From positions 465,392 through 529,391 of the forward strand of contig NZ_KB907338.1 of assembly GCF_000381985.1 (NCBI RefSeq): a stretch of 64,000 nt of DNA. Direction: 5' to 3'. This DNA comes from Novispirillum itersonii subsp. itersonii ATCC 12639 (lineage in GTDB: Bacteria; Pseudomonadota; Alphaproteobacteria; Rhodospirillales; Rhodospirillaceae). The position numbers and the translations under genes are program-made. The notes under the pieces were generated by a model. That model was not told where the DNA came from. It searched no databases and saw only the letters and a list, made by a program, of their open reading frames with translations. Numbering within the stretch: the first letter of the stretch is position 1; each line of letters starts with the position of its first letter. This document shows positions 34,522 to 43,655 of the stretch, in pieces.

Positions 34522-36003
34522 CTACAGGTCTGATCCGGGGCCTTTGAGAAATATATCTGCGATCTGGGTCAGGGCCTGCACAGACCGTTTGTCCGGGTCA
34601 TAGATCCATTCTGCATCAAACAGGGTCCGCAGCGGTGTCTGTAGCATGTGATTGCCAATGGTCAGGGCGTAGAAACGGGTTTTCCGGGTCCGCTGTGTGC
34701 TGATCGCCGTCTGCGTCGGTCCCGGAAGGCCTGCCATGACAAAATCGGAAATCATGAGAACGTCCGCAGCCTGAAATGTGTCCGTCTCCAGCGTTTTCAG
34801 TGCGTGTGACAGGGCTGGCCCGGCATCTGTGCCACCGTGGAAGGACAGGGCCAGAAAGTCCAGCAGGGCGTCCATTCCCATCCCTTCAGAAAAATCAAAG
34901 GTCCTGATATCGGTGGAAAAGGTGATCAGGTGGCAGGCGCGCTTTTGTTCCCGGGCTTTGCTGGCCAGAAACAGCGCCACTGCCTTGGCGATAGTTTCCG
35001 GCGATCCTGCCATCGACCCGCTGGTGTCGATGCACAGGATCATCGGCCCCATCGTTCCGTCTTCAGTGACGGGGTTTTCCTCTTCCACTTCCTGCTGTTG
35101 GCGGATCCCCTGAAGCCCCTGCATGTCAAAACACATCAGGCGGGCCTCAACAAACTTGAGATCAAACAGCAGCGCGGTATCGGGGTCTGACAGCAGGGCC
35201 AGTTCTTCCGGCAGGGCATGCTCAATATCCCGGCTTAGCCGGATACCAACAATCTCTTCCCGGGCATGGGGATCGGCGTGGTGGCTTTCCACTGTCCGGC
35301 TGATCATCGCCCGTTCCATCCGGGTGATCTGTTCCGCCTGCCGCAGTCTGCCCAGCATGTCGCACAGGCTGCGGACACCGGGGTCAGAGCGCAGGTAGCC
35401 TGCCCACCGGCGGAACTGATCGATCTGCTGCCGGGTCAGGCTGCCCTTAGACAGATCCAGCAGGATGCCGGGGTCAAGGCCCAGATCGTCGGCGTACCCC
35501 TGCAGCTCATCCAGCAGGTCGAGGGTGGTTTCCAGCCATTTCAGAAATGACTCCCGCAGCTGCCGGATCTGCTCCAGTTCCCACTCCATCCGGGCCTGAT
35601 CCAGCGTGCGGCGCCACTGTTCTGCCAGCAGGGTGGCCCGGCCCCGGTCGGTCTGTTCTGGCTGCGCAGTCTTTTGCGGCTTTTTTTCAGGCTGCCAGAA
35701 GTGTTTTTCATCGGGCAGGCGCAGGGCCTGCCTCAGGGCCAGATACTGTTTTCCTGCTGTCTGCACAACCTCCTCCGGGCAGGGCGCAGTGGTCAGCAGG
35801 GGGAGTGCTGCGGCATAGTCCCGCTCGGCACCCTCAAACGGAAAGCCGTCAGCGGTAACGCGCAGGGCCTGCATCCGCAGGGCGGCGGCTTCCTGTTCCA
35901 GCAGGGGCGTGATGTCGGGTTTCTGGCCGATGCGGGCGCGCAGGCGGGCGGGGATCTCCGCTTCCGGGTCCCACGTAAGGCCGGAGGGGAGGGTTATGCG
36001 CAT
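34522..36003 (-). CDS. viaA: VWA-domain protein, ViaA-like
   Basis: A 493-residue protein. A long helical N-terminal part (to about residue 310) is followed by a von Willebrand A domain with the MIDAS motif CIDTSGSM and a later SDFVMAGLP strand. This matches ViaA, the partner of the MoxR ATPase RavA. In E. coli RavA-ViaA act on membranes and respiratory complexes and affect aminoglycoside uptake. The start overlaps the end of the ravA gene by about ten bases, which supports a two-gene operon. The neighbouring paralogous pentapeptide genes are not part of the E. coli system. Confidence 0.85.
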   Translation of the reverse strand: MRITLPSGLTWDPEAEIPARLRARIGQKPDITPLLEQEAAALRMQALRVTADGFPFEGAERDYAAALPLLTTAPCPEEVVQTAGKQYLALRQALRLPDEKHFWQPEKKPQKTAQPEQTDRGRATLLAEQWRRTLDQARMEWELEQIRQLRESFLKWLETTLDLLDELQGYADDLGLDPGILLDLSKGSLTRQQIDQFRRWAGYLRSDPGVRSLCDMLGRLRQAEQITRMERAMISRTVESHHADPHAREEIVGIRLSRDIEHALPEELALLSDPDTALLFDLKFVEARLMCFDMQGLQGIRQQQEVEEENPVTEDGTMGPMILCIDTSGSMAGSPETIAKAVALFLASKAREQKRACHLITFSTDIRTFDFSEGMGMDALLDFLALSFHGGTDAGPALSHALKTLETDTFQAADVLMISDFVMAGLPGPTQTAISTQRTRKTRFYALTIGNHMLQTPLRTLFDAEWIYDPDKRSVQALTQIADIFLKGPGSDL

Positions 36004-37524
36004 AACTGCTCCAGCCGCTGGCAGTCGGCAATATGCTGCTCAAGAGACTCAATCTGTTTGTTGATGCCGGTTAACGCCAGATCCCTCTGGGGTGTGGTGA
36101 TAAAGGGCGACGTCAGTGCGGTTTCGTATCCCTCTGCATTGATCCGGACCTGCGTTAAGGCCTGTTCCAGTCGGGACCGGATGTCTTCGACGTTGTTGCG
36201 CAGGCTCTCCTTCAGGCGGGGGCTGACATCTTTCTTTTTATCTCCTTTGTGGAAAAGAATGGGCAGCACGTATGTGTCTGAATTGTCTTGAAAGGTGGGT
36301 GTTGAGTAATGATTATAAGGTGATTTTTTAATTTTTGCTGTAGCTGTATTGTTAAAATCCAATAAAAAATCATCATTTTGATTCAAATCTTCGTCAAGAG
36401 TGGGGACGCTATTTTTATATATATGTTCTTTTTGAATGTATTGATTGTATATTGTTCCATTTCTGTATTTGATTTTAAATTCAAAATATTCTTTTCCATC
36501 TTCCAGTGTTACGGTCTCGTATATGTCTGATGTGTGGAAAAGTTCATTATGTATCTCTTTGTCGATTGCTGATTTTTGGTGAATTGCTTTCATGAAATCG
36601 ACATCGCTGGAAAATCCTGTATCACGGATTGCGTCAGCGACGATTGTTGCAACCGCATCCCGGTTGTCGCCCTGGGTCCACAGGCAGTGTTGCAGCAGAA
36701 CGGCGTCACTGTGGTTGGTGGTGGTACGGTCGTTGAAGTAGGCAGATGCCTTCATCAGCAGGGCGGCCCGTTGCCAGCGGCGGTCAGAGACGTAAACCTG
36801 AAGGGTTTCAAACTGATCGGCCAGTTTCTGACGGATCAGGCGGATGATGGTCAGGCATTCGGGGGACAGGGTGACGGCGTGCATCTCGGCCCGCCAGCGG
36901 TCCCATTCCTCAGGTTTGATGACGAGGTCGGGGTCAACCGTCACCGCGGCTTCGCTCGGGCGGCTGGCCAGCAGGGTTTCAAAGGCATCCTGACTGACGA
37001 TCGGCCCGACCAGAAGGCGCAGGATAAAGCGGTCATACAGGGCTTCCAGCCCCTGTTCGGGCTTCGGGATCTCGTTAGAGGCCGCGATCAGGGCTTTCAG
37101 GGGGGGCGCTCTGGATTTCCTCTCCGTTGCGGTAGATCCGCTCGTTGATCAGGGTCAGCAGGGTATTAAGGATCGCCGGGCTGGCTTTCCAGATTTCATC
37201 GAGAAAGCCGAACTCCGCCTTGGGCAGGTAATGATCGGTCTTACGGGTGTAACGGTCTTCTTTCAGGGCTTTGATGGAGACCGGGCCGAACACTTCTTCC
37301 GGGGTGCTGAACCGGTTCATCAGGTATTCGAAATAGGTGGGATCCGCAAACGCACAGGCCAGGCGTCGCGAGATCAGGCTTTTGGCGGTCCCCGGTGGTC
37401 CATAGAGAAAGGTATTGGCCCCGCAAAGGGCGCCGAGCAGGGAGGTGGCGATGATCTCTTCGCGTTCCTGCAGGCCGTGGGTAATCGTCTGAAGAAGGTT
37501 GGTGATGCGCTGCTGAAGGCCCAT
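35994..37524 (-). CDS. ravA: MoxR-family AAA ATPase, RavA-like (frameshift in a C7 run)
   Basis: The gene begins MGLQQRIT at 37524. The AAA core is intact: Walker A is YGPPGTAKS and Walker B is [11 protein letters not shown]. At plus-strand G7 (about 37101-37107) the frame is off by one base; with one base fewer it reads [20 protein letters not shown] and continues to the stop at 35994, giving about 509 residues, close to E. coli RavA (498). The AAA lid ([19 protein letters not shown]) is present. The region corresponding to the LARA domain (about 36290-36600) is AT-rich and looks replaced. The shift may be a sequencing error or a phase-variable tract. Confidence 0.8.
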
Positions 37525-37662
37525 GATCTGCCGTATGTTAAAGGGTGAATTGCATTCTTATCTTTCACCATAGATAGTACCTTGTGTCAGATCAAGCGGT
37601 TGACGATCTGGATGGCTTCTCTGCAGATCAGGGGATGTGGCCACCGGAGGGAAGGGTGCGGG

Positions 37663-38646
37663 ATGAGCGGACAGCGGCGGTGGCTGGGGATACGGATGAC
37701 GCGGCGGCAGCGGGAAGTGCTGCTGCCCTTTGGCGGGGCCCTGCTGGCCGGGGTGTTGCTGGGGCTGCTGCTGGCGAGCTGGCTGGTGTTTGACAGCAAT
37801 GCCTACAGGCTGTTCCGTGATGCCATGGTGCTGCTGGGGTCCGGGTTGCTGACATGGTTCGGCTGGCGGCGGGTGAAGGCGGCGGATCAGCAGAACCGCA
37901 ACCAGACGCGGGCGCTGGATCGCCAGACCGATCAGATCAGGCTGACGCGGGAACAGATGGAGCTGACCCGCCGCGACCAGTTGAGCAAACGCTTCACCGA
38001 AGCGGTTAAACAGTTGGGCGATGACAAGCTGGAAATCCGCATGGGCGGCATCGCCGGGCTGTGGGCAGTGGCGACGGAAAGCACCCATCCCGAAGACCGG
38101 ATTATGGTGCTGGATGTGCTGTGCGCCTTTGTCCGTAACGCGAAGCCACCGGGGGAGGGCGAGCCGCAGACGGTCAGGCCGGATGTGAAGCTGGCGATGG
38201 ACCGGCTGGGGTCGGTGGGGCCGTATTTTCCGTGGGGGGATGTGGAGGAGGGGCATCAGCCGTATCGGCGGGATTTTTCGGGGGCGTATTTGAAAGATGC
38301 TCATTTTTTAACGAGAAATTTTAAATACTCAAATTTTGAAAGTGAATTTAATGGAAAGATAGATTTTGTTGGATGTGATTTTTTTAAATCAAATATTAAT
38401 GCGATTAATTCAAATTTCTCAGCTCTTGGCTTTTATTTTTTAAATGCTATAATTCAATTTGATGAGAAATCATTATTTATTGGGTGTGATTTTTCAAATT
38501 CTAAATTAAAATTTTATGGAGATATTGATAATGTAGGTATTAAAAATTCTATATTTAAATTTGACATGAGGCCTGAGTGTTCAGATTCTTGGCATTGGAA
38601 AAAAATTAATTCTTCGATTCTATATCAAGAAGCCCCCACCCCCTAA
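37663..38646 (+). CDS. Pentapeptide-type membrane protein flanking the RavA-ViaA module (paralog 2)
   Basis: Starts MSGQRRWLG at 37663. It has two membrane helices (LLAGVLLGLLLASWLVF, AMVLLGSGLLTWFGW), then a coiled coil and the same conserved block as the gene at 33535, including SKRFTEAVKQLGDDKLEIRM and RRDFSGAYL. From about 38290 the DNA becomes AT-rich and encodes a different C-terminal region with pentapeptide-like lines (NFKYSNFESEF, CDFSNSKLKFYG). It points away from ravA (divergent, 140-base gap). The shared module suggests both proteins dock to the same ATPase while the variable ends set specificity; this is inference. Confidence 0.75.
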   Translation: MSGQRRWLGIRMTRRQREVLLPFGGALLAGVLLGLLLASWLVFDSNAYRLFRDAMVLLGSGLLTWFGWRRVKAADQQNRNQTRALDRQTDQIRLTREQMELTRRDQLSKRFTEAVKQLGDDKLEIRMGGIAGLWAVATESTHPEDRIMVLDVLCAFVRNAKPPGEGEPQTVRPDVKLAMDRLGSVGPYFPWGDVEEGHQPYRRDFSGAYLKDAHFLTRNFKYSNFESEFNGKIDFVGCDFFKSNINAINSNFSALGFYFLNAIIQFDEKSLFIGCDFSNSKLKFYGDIDNVGIKNSIFKFDMRPECSDSWHWKKINSSILYQEAPTP

Positions 38647-38650
38647 TCCC

Positions 38651-38711
38651 CACTTTTTGGCGCTCCCTTTTTCTGGAAAAAGGGGGCATCCCACCGCCCG
38701 CCGGGCGGTTC
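38651..38711. repeat. About 60-bp two-hairpin element, copy 2
   Basis: Matches 24715-24777 with few changes: a CTTTTTGGCGCTCCC start, a TTTTTC/GAAAAA stem and an ACCGCCCG/CGGGCGGT stem. It directly follows the second pentapeptide-type gene. Confidence 0.75.
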
Positions 38712-38778
38712 TTCTGCCTGAGGCCCCATTTCACCTACAGTCGCAGATTATTCATTCCGCCATCGAATCAGGCCGCGC

Positions 38779-39189
38779 TCAGCGTGGGCCGGAGCGGTAG
38801 AGGGTGACGGCAAGGGCGGCCCAGTCGGGCACGTCCACCGGGCCGTTCTGGCGGCTTAGCCAGCTATGGGCGGTGATCAGGGCCTGTTCCAGCAGGGCTT
38901 TATCTACATCCGCAGGTGCAGTTGTTCCGGAAGGGGAATGATCGAAGCCGGCCACCTCGGCGGGGGTGCAGTTGAAGATCCCGGCAAGCTGGCGGATCAG
39001 CGACGGGTACAGGCGGTCATCGTCCTGCTCGTACCGGCAGACGGTCATGCCGGTGCAGCCCAGTCTGGCGGCCAGATCGCGCTGGGTCCAGCCCTGTGCC
39101 TCGCGCAGGGGGCGGATGCGGTTGCGGGGGCCGGGGGCCGGGGGGGACGGGGCCGGGGATGGGGGTGCCATGGGGCGGGGTTCTTTCAT
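38779..39189 (-). CDS. XRE-family HTH regulator at the edge of the phage block
   Basis: A 136-residue protein from the start MKEPRPMA at 39189. Residues about 20-75 carry a Cro/CI-type helix-turn-helix (WTQRDLAARLGCTGMTVCRYE). The C-terminal half is helical with no known partner domain. It is transcribed away from the terminase genes, with a palindromic site (39248-39264) in between, the arrangement of a phage repressor. An earlier in-frame ATG (39249) lies within that palindrome and is less likely. Probable regulator of the phage-like genes. Confidence 0.78.
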   Translation of the reverse strand: MKEPRPMAPPSPAPSPPAPGPRNRIRPLREAQGWTQRDLAARLGCTGMTVCRYEQDDDRLYPSLIRQLAGIFNCTPAEVAGFDHSPSGTTAPADVDKALLEQALITAHSWLSRQNGPVDVPDWAALAVTLYRSGPR

Positions 39190-39247
39190 GGGGGTGGCTT
39201 GACGGTAACTCGGTGGGGTTAGGTCGGGGGGTGGGTCTGTCCGTATC

Positions 39248-39264
39248 ATAACCGCTTTGGTTAT
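39248..39264. promoter_or_regulatory. Palindromic operator between the XRE gene and the terminase genes
   Basis: ATAACC and GGTTAT form perfect arms around GCTTT, 24 bases before the terminase small-subunit start and in the divergent control region of the XRE gene. It is a likely repressor site. Confidence 0.7.
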
Positions 39265-39288
39265 CAGCGTACAGAGGACCGACCCCAA

Positions 39289-39765
39289 ATGGACCCTTCA
39301 GAGATGGAGCCCCCCAACAGCCCCCCCACCGCCACCGGCACCCCCATCCCGGCCCCGACCCCTACCGTCGCCGCCGGGCTGGGCCTGACGCCGGAAGCGG
39401 TGCTGGGCGAGGTGATGGCGATGGTGTTTTTTGACCCCGCCGATCTGGCGCGGGTGCAAAGCCCCGATGATATTGCCGCCCTGCCGCTGTCTGCCCGCCG
39501 GGCGATTATCGGCTGGGCGTGGGACAGCAAGGGCCATTTTGTGCTGAAGCTGGCCCCGAAGACGCCGCTGCTGACCCTGCTGGGGCACCACCTTGGCCTG
39601 TGGCGCAGCAGCGCCGATGGCGGCGGCGTGCTGTCAGAAACCCTGTCGGAGATGGAACGCGCCCGCCGCCTGTCCGGGTTGCTGGTGGCGGTGGCGGCTG
39701 ATGCGGCGGCGGCACCGGGCGAAGAGGCCGACGACCTGACAGAAGACGGGGAGGGCGAGGAATGA
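39289..39765 (+). CDS. Phage terminase small subunit-like protein
   Basis: A 158-residue protein. The N-terminus is Pro/Thr-rich. SARRAIIGWAWDSKGHF and VLKLAPKTPLLTLLGHHLGLW match the small-terminase ending, where a Lys-Ala-Leu-Leu-x-x-Leu-Gly-x-His-Leu-Gly pattern is typical. The stop overlaps the large-subunit start (ATGA). Small terminases recognise the packaging site and recruit the large subunit. The call rests on this motif and the neighbour. Confidence 0.78.
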   Translation: MDPSEMEPPNSPPTATGTPIPAPTPTVAAGLGLTPEAVLGEVMAMVFFDPADLARVQSPDDIAALPLSARRAIIGWAWDSKGHFVLKLAPKTPLLTLLGHHLGLWRSSADGGGVLSETLSEMERARRLSGLLVAVAADAAAAPGEEADDLTEDGEGEE

Positions 39766-41363
39766 CCGCGCTGCGATCCCTGCTGCCCGCCGGTCTTCTT
39801 GATGCCCTGCCGACCGACCCGCAGGCGCTGGCGGCGGTGCTGGCCCGCCTGCCCCCCGACGCACTGGCGGAGCTGGATGCCCTGCTGGCCGGTGTCGCCC
39901 CGCCGCTGTGGCAGCCGCTGCCGGGGCCGCAGACCGTGGCCTACACCAGTGCGGCGGATGTGATCGGCTATGGCGGGGCGGCGGGCGGCGGCAAGACCGA
40001 TCTGGCCTGCGGGCTGGCCCTGACCCGCCACCGGGTGTCGGCCCTGTTCCGGCGCGAGGCCACCCAGCTAAACGGCATCATCGAACGCCTGACGGAGCTG
40101 CTGGGCGGGCGCGACGGCTATAATGGCCGCAGCCTGTGGCGGCTTGACCTGCATGGCCGCCGGGGCTGCCGCCTTGAGTTTGGCTCGACCCCGCACGCCG
40201 GGGACGAGACCCGCCATCAGGGCCGGGCGAAAGACCTGCTGGTGCTGGACGAGGCCACCAACTTTCTGGAATCGCAGGCGCGGTTTCTGATGGGCTGGAA
40301 CCGCACCACGGTACCGGGGCAGAAGTGTACCACCCTGCTGACCTTTAACCCGCCGACCACGGCGGAAGGGCAGTGGGTGATCCAGTATTTCGCCCCGTGG
40401 CTTGACCGCACCCACCCCGCCCCGGCGCGGCCCGGCGAGATCCGCTGGTTTGGCACCGTCAAAGGGCGCGACGTGGCGGTGCCCGATGCCCGGCCCTTTG
40501 TGCTGGATGGCGACAGCCCGGTTTATGAGTTTGACCCGAAAGACTTTTCCGCCACCGCCATCATCACCCCGCGCAGCCGCACCTTTGTGCCGTCGCGCAT
40601 CACCGATAACCCGTACCTGATGGACAGTGGCTATCTGTCCACGCTGCAATCGCTGCCGGAGCCGCTGCGGTCGCAGATGCTGGACGGCGACTTTTCGGCG
40701 GGGGTGGAAGATGACCCGTGGCAGGTGATTCCCACCGCATGGGTGCTGGCGGCGCAGGACCGCTGGCAGCCCCGCGACACCAAAGGCCCGATGGACAGCA
40801 TGGGGGTTGATGTGGCGCGCGGCGGGCGGGATCAAAGCATCATCGCCCGCCGTCATGGCCCATGGTTTGACCGGCTGCTGTGCCTGCCGGGCACGGCCAG
40901 CCCCGACGGCCCGACGCTGGCCGGGCAGGTGATGGCGGCGCGGTGCGATGCGGCGCCGGTGCATATCGACATCGTCGGGTGGGGCAGCAGCCCGTATGAC
41001 TTTCTGGTGTCCAACGGGGTGCAGGCGCTGGGCATCAACGGGGCGGCGCGCTCGGTCGGGGTGACGCGGGATGGTCAGCTCAGCTTTCTTAACCTGCGGG
41101 CGGAACTGTGGTGGCGGCTGCGCGAGGCGCTCGACCCGCAGGCGGATGTTCCGCTGGCGCTGCCGCCTGACCCGCAGCTGCGGGCTGACCTGTGCGCCCC
41201 GACGTGGGGCCTGTCCGCCGCCGGAATTCAGGTGGAGCGCAAGGAAGACCTGAAAAGCCGCATTGGCCGCTCCCCCGACCGGGGCGACGCGGTGGTGCTG
41301 GCGCTGATCGCCACCCCGCGCCGGGGGGCCGGGGATGGCCCGGTATTCGCGCTGGGGGTTTAG
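39762..41363 (+). CDS. Phage terminase large subunit
   Basis: A 533-residue protein with the packaging ATPase core: Walker A is YGGAAGGGKTDLA (about residues 69-80) and Walker B is LLVLDEATNF (about 158-167), with a coupling strand LLTFNPP. The C-terminal nuclease part has SMGVDVARGGRDQS, whose Asp fits the RNase H-like active site, and a late DRGDAVVLAL. It translocates DNA into proheads and cuts it. Base composition is like the host, so the phage remnant is either old or of a phage adapted to this host. Confidence 0.92.
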   Translation: MTALRSLLPAGLLDALPTDPQALAAVLARLPPDALAELDALLAGVAPPLWQPLPGPQTVAYTSAADVIGYGGAAGGGKTDLACGLALTRHRVSALFRREATQLNGIIERLTELLGGRDGYNGRSLWRLDLHGRRGCRLEFGSTPHAGDETRHQGRAKDLLVLDEATNFLESQARFLMGWNRTTVPGQKCTTLLTFNPPTTAEGQWVIQYFAPWLDRTHPAPARPGEIRWFGTVKGRDVAVPDARPFVLDGDSPVYEFDPKDFSATAIITPRSRTFVPSRITDNPYLMDSGYLSTLQSLPEPLRSQMLDGDFSAGVEDDPWQVIPTAWVLAAQDRWQPRDTKGPMDSMGVDVARGGRDQSIIARRHGPWFDRLLCLPGTASPDGPTLAGQVMAARCDAAPVHIDIVGWGSSPYDFLVSNGVQALGINGAARSVGVTRDGQLSFLNLRAELWWRLREALDPQADVPLALPPDPQLRADLCAPTWGLSAAGIQVERKEDLKSRIGRSPDRGDAVVLALIATPRRGAGDGPVFALGV

Positions 41364-41427
41364 CGGGCGGGTCTGTCCGGTCTGGCCCGTTGTCTTTGTT
41401 TCAGTGTTTGCATGAGGAGTCACCATC

Positions 41428-42550
41428 ATGGCCCGGATCCGCTCTCAGCATCCCGGCATCTTTACCGATGAAGCCTATATGGCCCTGTCCTTCGCCGCGC
41501 GGGAAGCCCTGCGCGGCCTGTGGGCCTATGCCGATGATCACGGCGTGTTTGAATGGAAGCCGGTGACGCTGAAGGCCCGGATCTTCCCCGCTGATTCCGT
41601 TAGCTTTCCGGCCCTGCTGACAGAGCTGGAAAAGGCCGGTTTCGTGCGGGCCTATCAGGCGGAAGGCCGGTCTTTTGGTGTGGTGCGCAACTTTGTGAAG
41701 TATCAGCGCCCGCGAAAGCCCAGCTACGTCCATCCGCTGCCGGTTGAGCTGTACGGCTATGTCGGCATGCCCGGCTCCGGCCGGGCGGAGCCCTGGTCCG
41801 GCGAAACGGAGGAACTGCCCCCCCCTTTAACTGCCCCGAGTACGGAACTGACCCCCCCTTTAACTGCCCCGAGTACGGAACTGCACCCCCCTTTAACGGC
41901 CCAAAAAGCGGAACTCGCGCCGCAGAGGGAAGAGGAAGAGAAGGAGGAAGAGAAGGAGGGAGGGAAGCAGGAGCAGAAGAGAAGCAGGAAGGAGGAAGCG
42001 AAGGAGGGAGGGAAGCAGGACGCAGGAACGCGAGGTGCAGGAACGCAGGTCGCAGGAACGCAGGTCGCAGGAGGGGGGAAACCGCTGGCTGCTGCTGCCC
42101 CCCCCCACCGACAGCAGTCTGTCATGGACCGTCGATCACGAGGCGGCGCTGGTCTCCGCATTCCGGCAGGAGCGACAGGCCCTGTGGCCCGGCTGCGGCC
42201 CGGCCCCCGGTGCGCTGTGCAGCCCCGCTGACCGCGCCGCCGCCGCGCAGGTGCTGGCCCTGTCCGCCCGCCTTGGCCTGCCAGAGGGGCAGATGCGCGG
42301 CACCGTGCGCGACTATCTGCGCGGGCGGCTGACCGCCATCCGCGAGAAGGGCCGCCCGGCCCCGGTGTCACTGGCCTACTTTCAGGCCGCCCTGTGCGAA
42401 CACCTGACCACCTGCACCGGTGGCGACGGCTGGAGTGCTGCCGCTGCCGCTGCCCCACACTCACCCCGCAGGAAAGCCCCCGCCACCGTCACCGGGGCCG
42501 AGGCTGACCGCATCATCCTGACCACCCTTGGCCTGTGGCCGGAGGACTGA
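41428..42550 (+). CDS. Phage replication protein (HTH N-terminus), frameshifted in low-complexity linker
   Basis: The first frame (from 41428, GAGG nearby) gives MARIRSQHPGIFTDEAY and LWAYADDHGVFEWKP, the opening of many phage replication-initiator or DnaT-like proteins. It runs on into a Glu/Lys-rich linker and loses sense after about 42100. The next frame, open from before 42035 to 42550, supplies a plausible C-terminus (TVDHEAALVSAFRQER, MRGTVRDYLRGRL). One surplus base, in the C9 run (42098-42106) or the G6 run (42073-42078), would join them. The linker has three 11-residue repeats (PPLTAPSTEL type). It is likely one protein of about 373 residues. Confidence 0.65.
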
Positions 42551-42552
42551 CC

Positions 42553-43005
42553 ATGAAAACTATCGCAACTGTTCTGCCGGTCGTGCTGTCGGCCCGCCCC
42601 GATGCCACCCCGCTGCCGGAAGAACCAAAAACCCTGCGGCGGCAGGCGGTCGCCGTGGTGGTCGGCCACATGCGCCGGCTGGCCGACGCCTTCAAGATAC
42701 AGGCCCCTGACTGGGCGACCCTGACCGACGTTTACGCCGACGGGCTGGGCGACCTGCCGCCCGACCTGCTGGATCTGGCCATGCACCGCGTCACCCGCCA
42801 GTGGAGCAACGGCTTCCGCCTGCCCCTGCCCGGCGAGGTGCGGGCCCTGATCGCCACAGAACTGGCGGAACACCGCCAGACCCTTGCCGCCCGGCAGGCC
42901 GAAGACACCCCCCATCCCCCCGGCCGCCGCCTGCGCCCGGAAACCCGCGCCGAAGCCGCCGCCCGCCACAAAGCCCGCGCCAGAGCCATGGGGTGGATGG
43001 AGTGA
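42553..43005 (+). CDS. Phage replication-associated protein (lambda P/helicase-loader-like pattern)
   Basis: A 150-residue protein starting at 42553, nine bases after a perfect GGAGG. LADAFKIQAPDWATLTDVYADGL is a helical segment, followed by LPPDLLDLAMHRVTRQW and FRLPLPGEVRALIATEL, which resemble the F-P-x-P-A-E-V ending of phage replication or helicase-loader proteins. The C-terminal 40 residues are basic (RRLRPETRAEAAARH). It follows the replication gene by two bases and probably serves the same process. Confidence 0.6.
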   Translation: MKTIATVLPVVLSARPDATPLPEEPKTLRRQAVAVVVGHMRRLADAFKIQAPDWATLTDVYADGLGDLPPDLLDLAMHRVTRQWSNGFRLPLPGEVRALIATELAEHRQTLAARQAEDTPHPPGRRLRPETRAEAAARHKARARAMGWME

Positions 43006-43012
43006 GGGGGGA

Positions 43013-43396
43013 TCAGGCCTCTTCGTCCGTCATCCTGATCTGGCGTGCCATTGCGTGGCCGGTCTGCCGCACTGCGCGGCGCACCGCCTCCGGCAGCGGG
43101 GACGGGGCATCGAGCTGGGCAGAAAGAGCAATTCTCCGCGTTTCCGGTTGCTCTGACAGGATGGAGAGGACTTCCCGCAGCCACTCCGGTGGTGTGCCGG
43201 GGCGGTTCAGCTTTTTGCGGAATGTCTCACAGAACCGGCTGATGCTTTCGTCGTCGTCATCCTCGTTCTGCGCGCAGTAGACAATCCGCGCCGCCTGACT
43301 CTGCGGCCAGTTCAGGCGGTCAAGCAGCCGTTTGATTTCTTTTTGCAACTCAGGGGTGGTCATGTCCCAAAATGTCCCGGTACGGGGTGTATCCAT
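43013..43396 (-). CDS. Uncharacterised protein at the end of the phage block
   Basis: A 127-residue protein (MDTPRTGTF start at 43396; MTTPELQ at 43363 also possible). WPQSQAARIVYCAQ with the following EDDDDESISRFCETFRKKL looks like a divergent helix-turn-helix and linker. The C-terminal half is helical and ends in RMTDEEA. It runs opposite to the replication genes. It could be a regulator of the remnant, but no family is recognised. Confidence 0.55.
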   Translation of the reverse strand: MDTPRTGTFWDMTTPELQKEIKRLLDRLNWPQSQAARIVYCAQNEDDDDESISRFCETFRKKLNRPGTPPEWLREVLSILSEQPETRRIALSAQLDAPSPLPEAVRRAVRQTGHAMARQIRMTDEEA

Positions 43397-43450
43397 GGTC
43401 TTGTCCCCGCTGCCGGTGCGGCGGGGCGGTCTCAGCAAGGAGAATTTCAA

Positions 43451-43579
43451 ATGGCAAAAGCCCCGTCCACCCCGTCCACCCCGTCGACCCCGTCCACCCC
43501 GCGCCCGCCCAATGGCCCCAGCACCACCGGCAGGGTGTCGGGCTTGGGGCGTGGCAACAACCCGCCGAAGGGCAAGTGA
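43451..43579 (+). CDS. Small Pro/Ser/Thr-repeat protein (42 aa)
   Basis: ATG at 43451 with AAGGAG 12 bases upstream opens a 42-codon frame. A 9-base tandem repeat encodes (PST)n from residue 5, followed by a Gly/Asn-rich basic tail ending in NNPPKGK. The ribosome site supports translation. Such small tails occur in phage accessory genes. Function unknown; it could also be a chance frame in repeated DNA. Confidence 0.4.
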   Translation: MAKAPSTPSTPSTPSTPRPPNGPSTTGRVSGLGRGNNPPKGK

Positions 43580-43655
43580 CGGTCGGGCTGAGCGGCTGAG
43601 CAAGGGGGGGGGCTGCTCCGGCATGCGGGGCGGCTCCTCCTGCTGGCGGTCCTGT

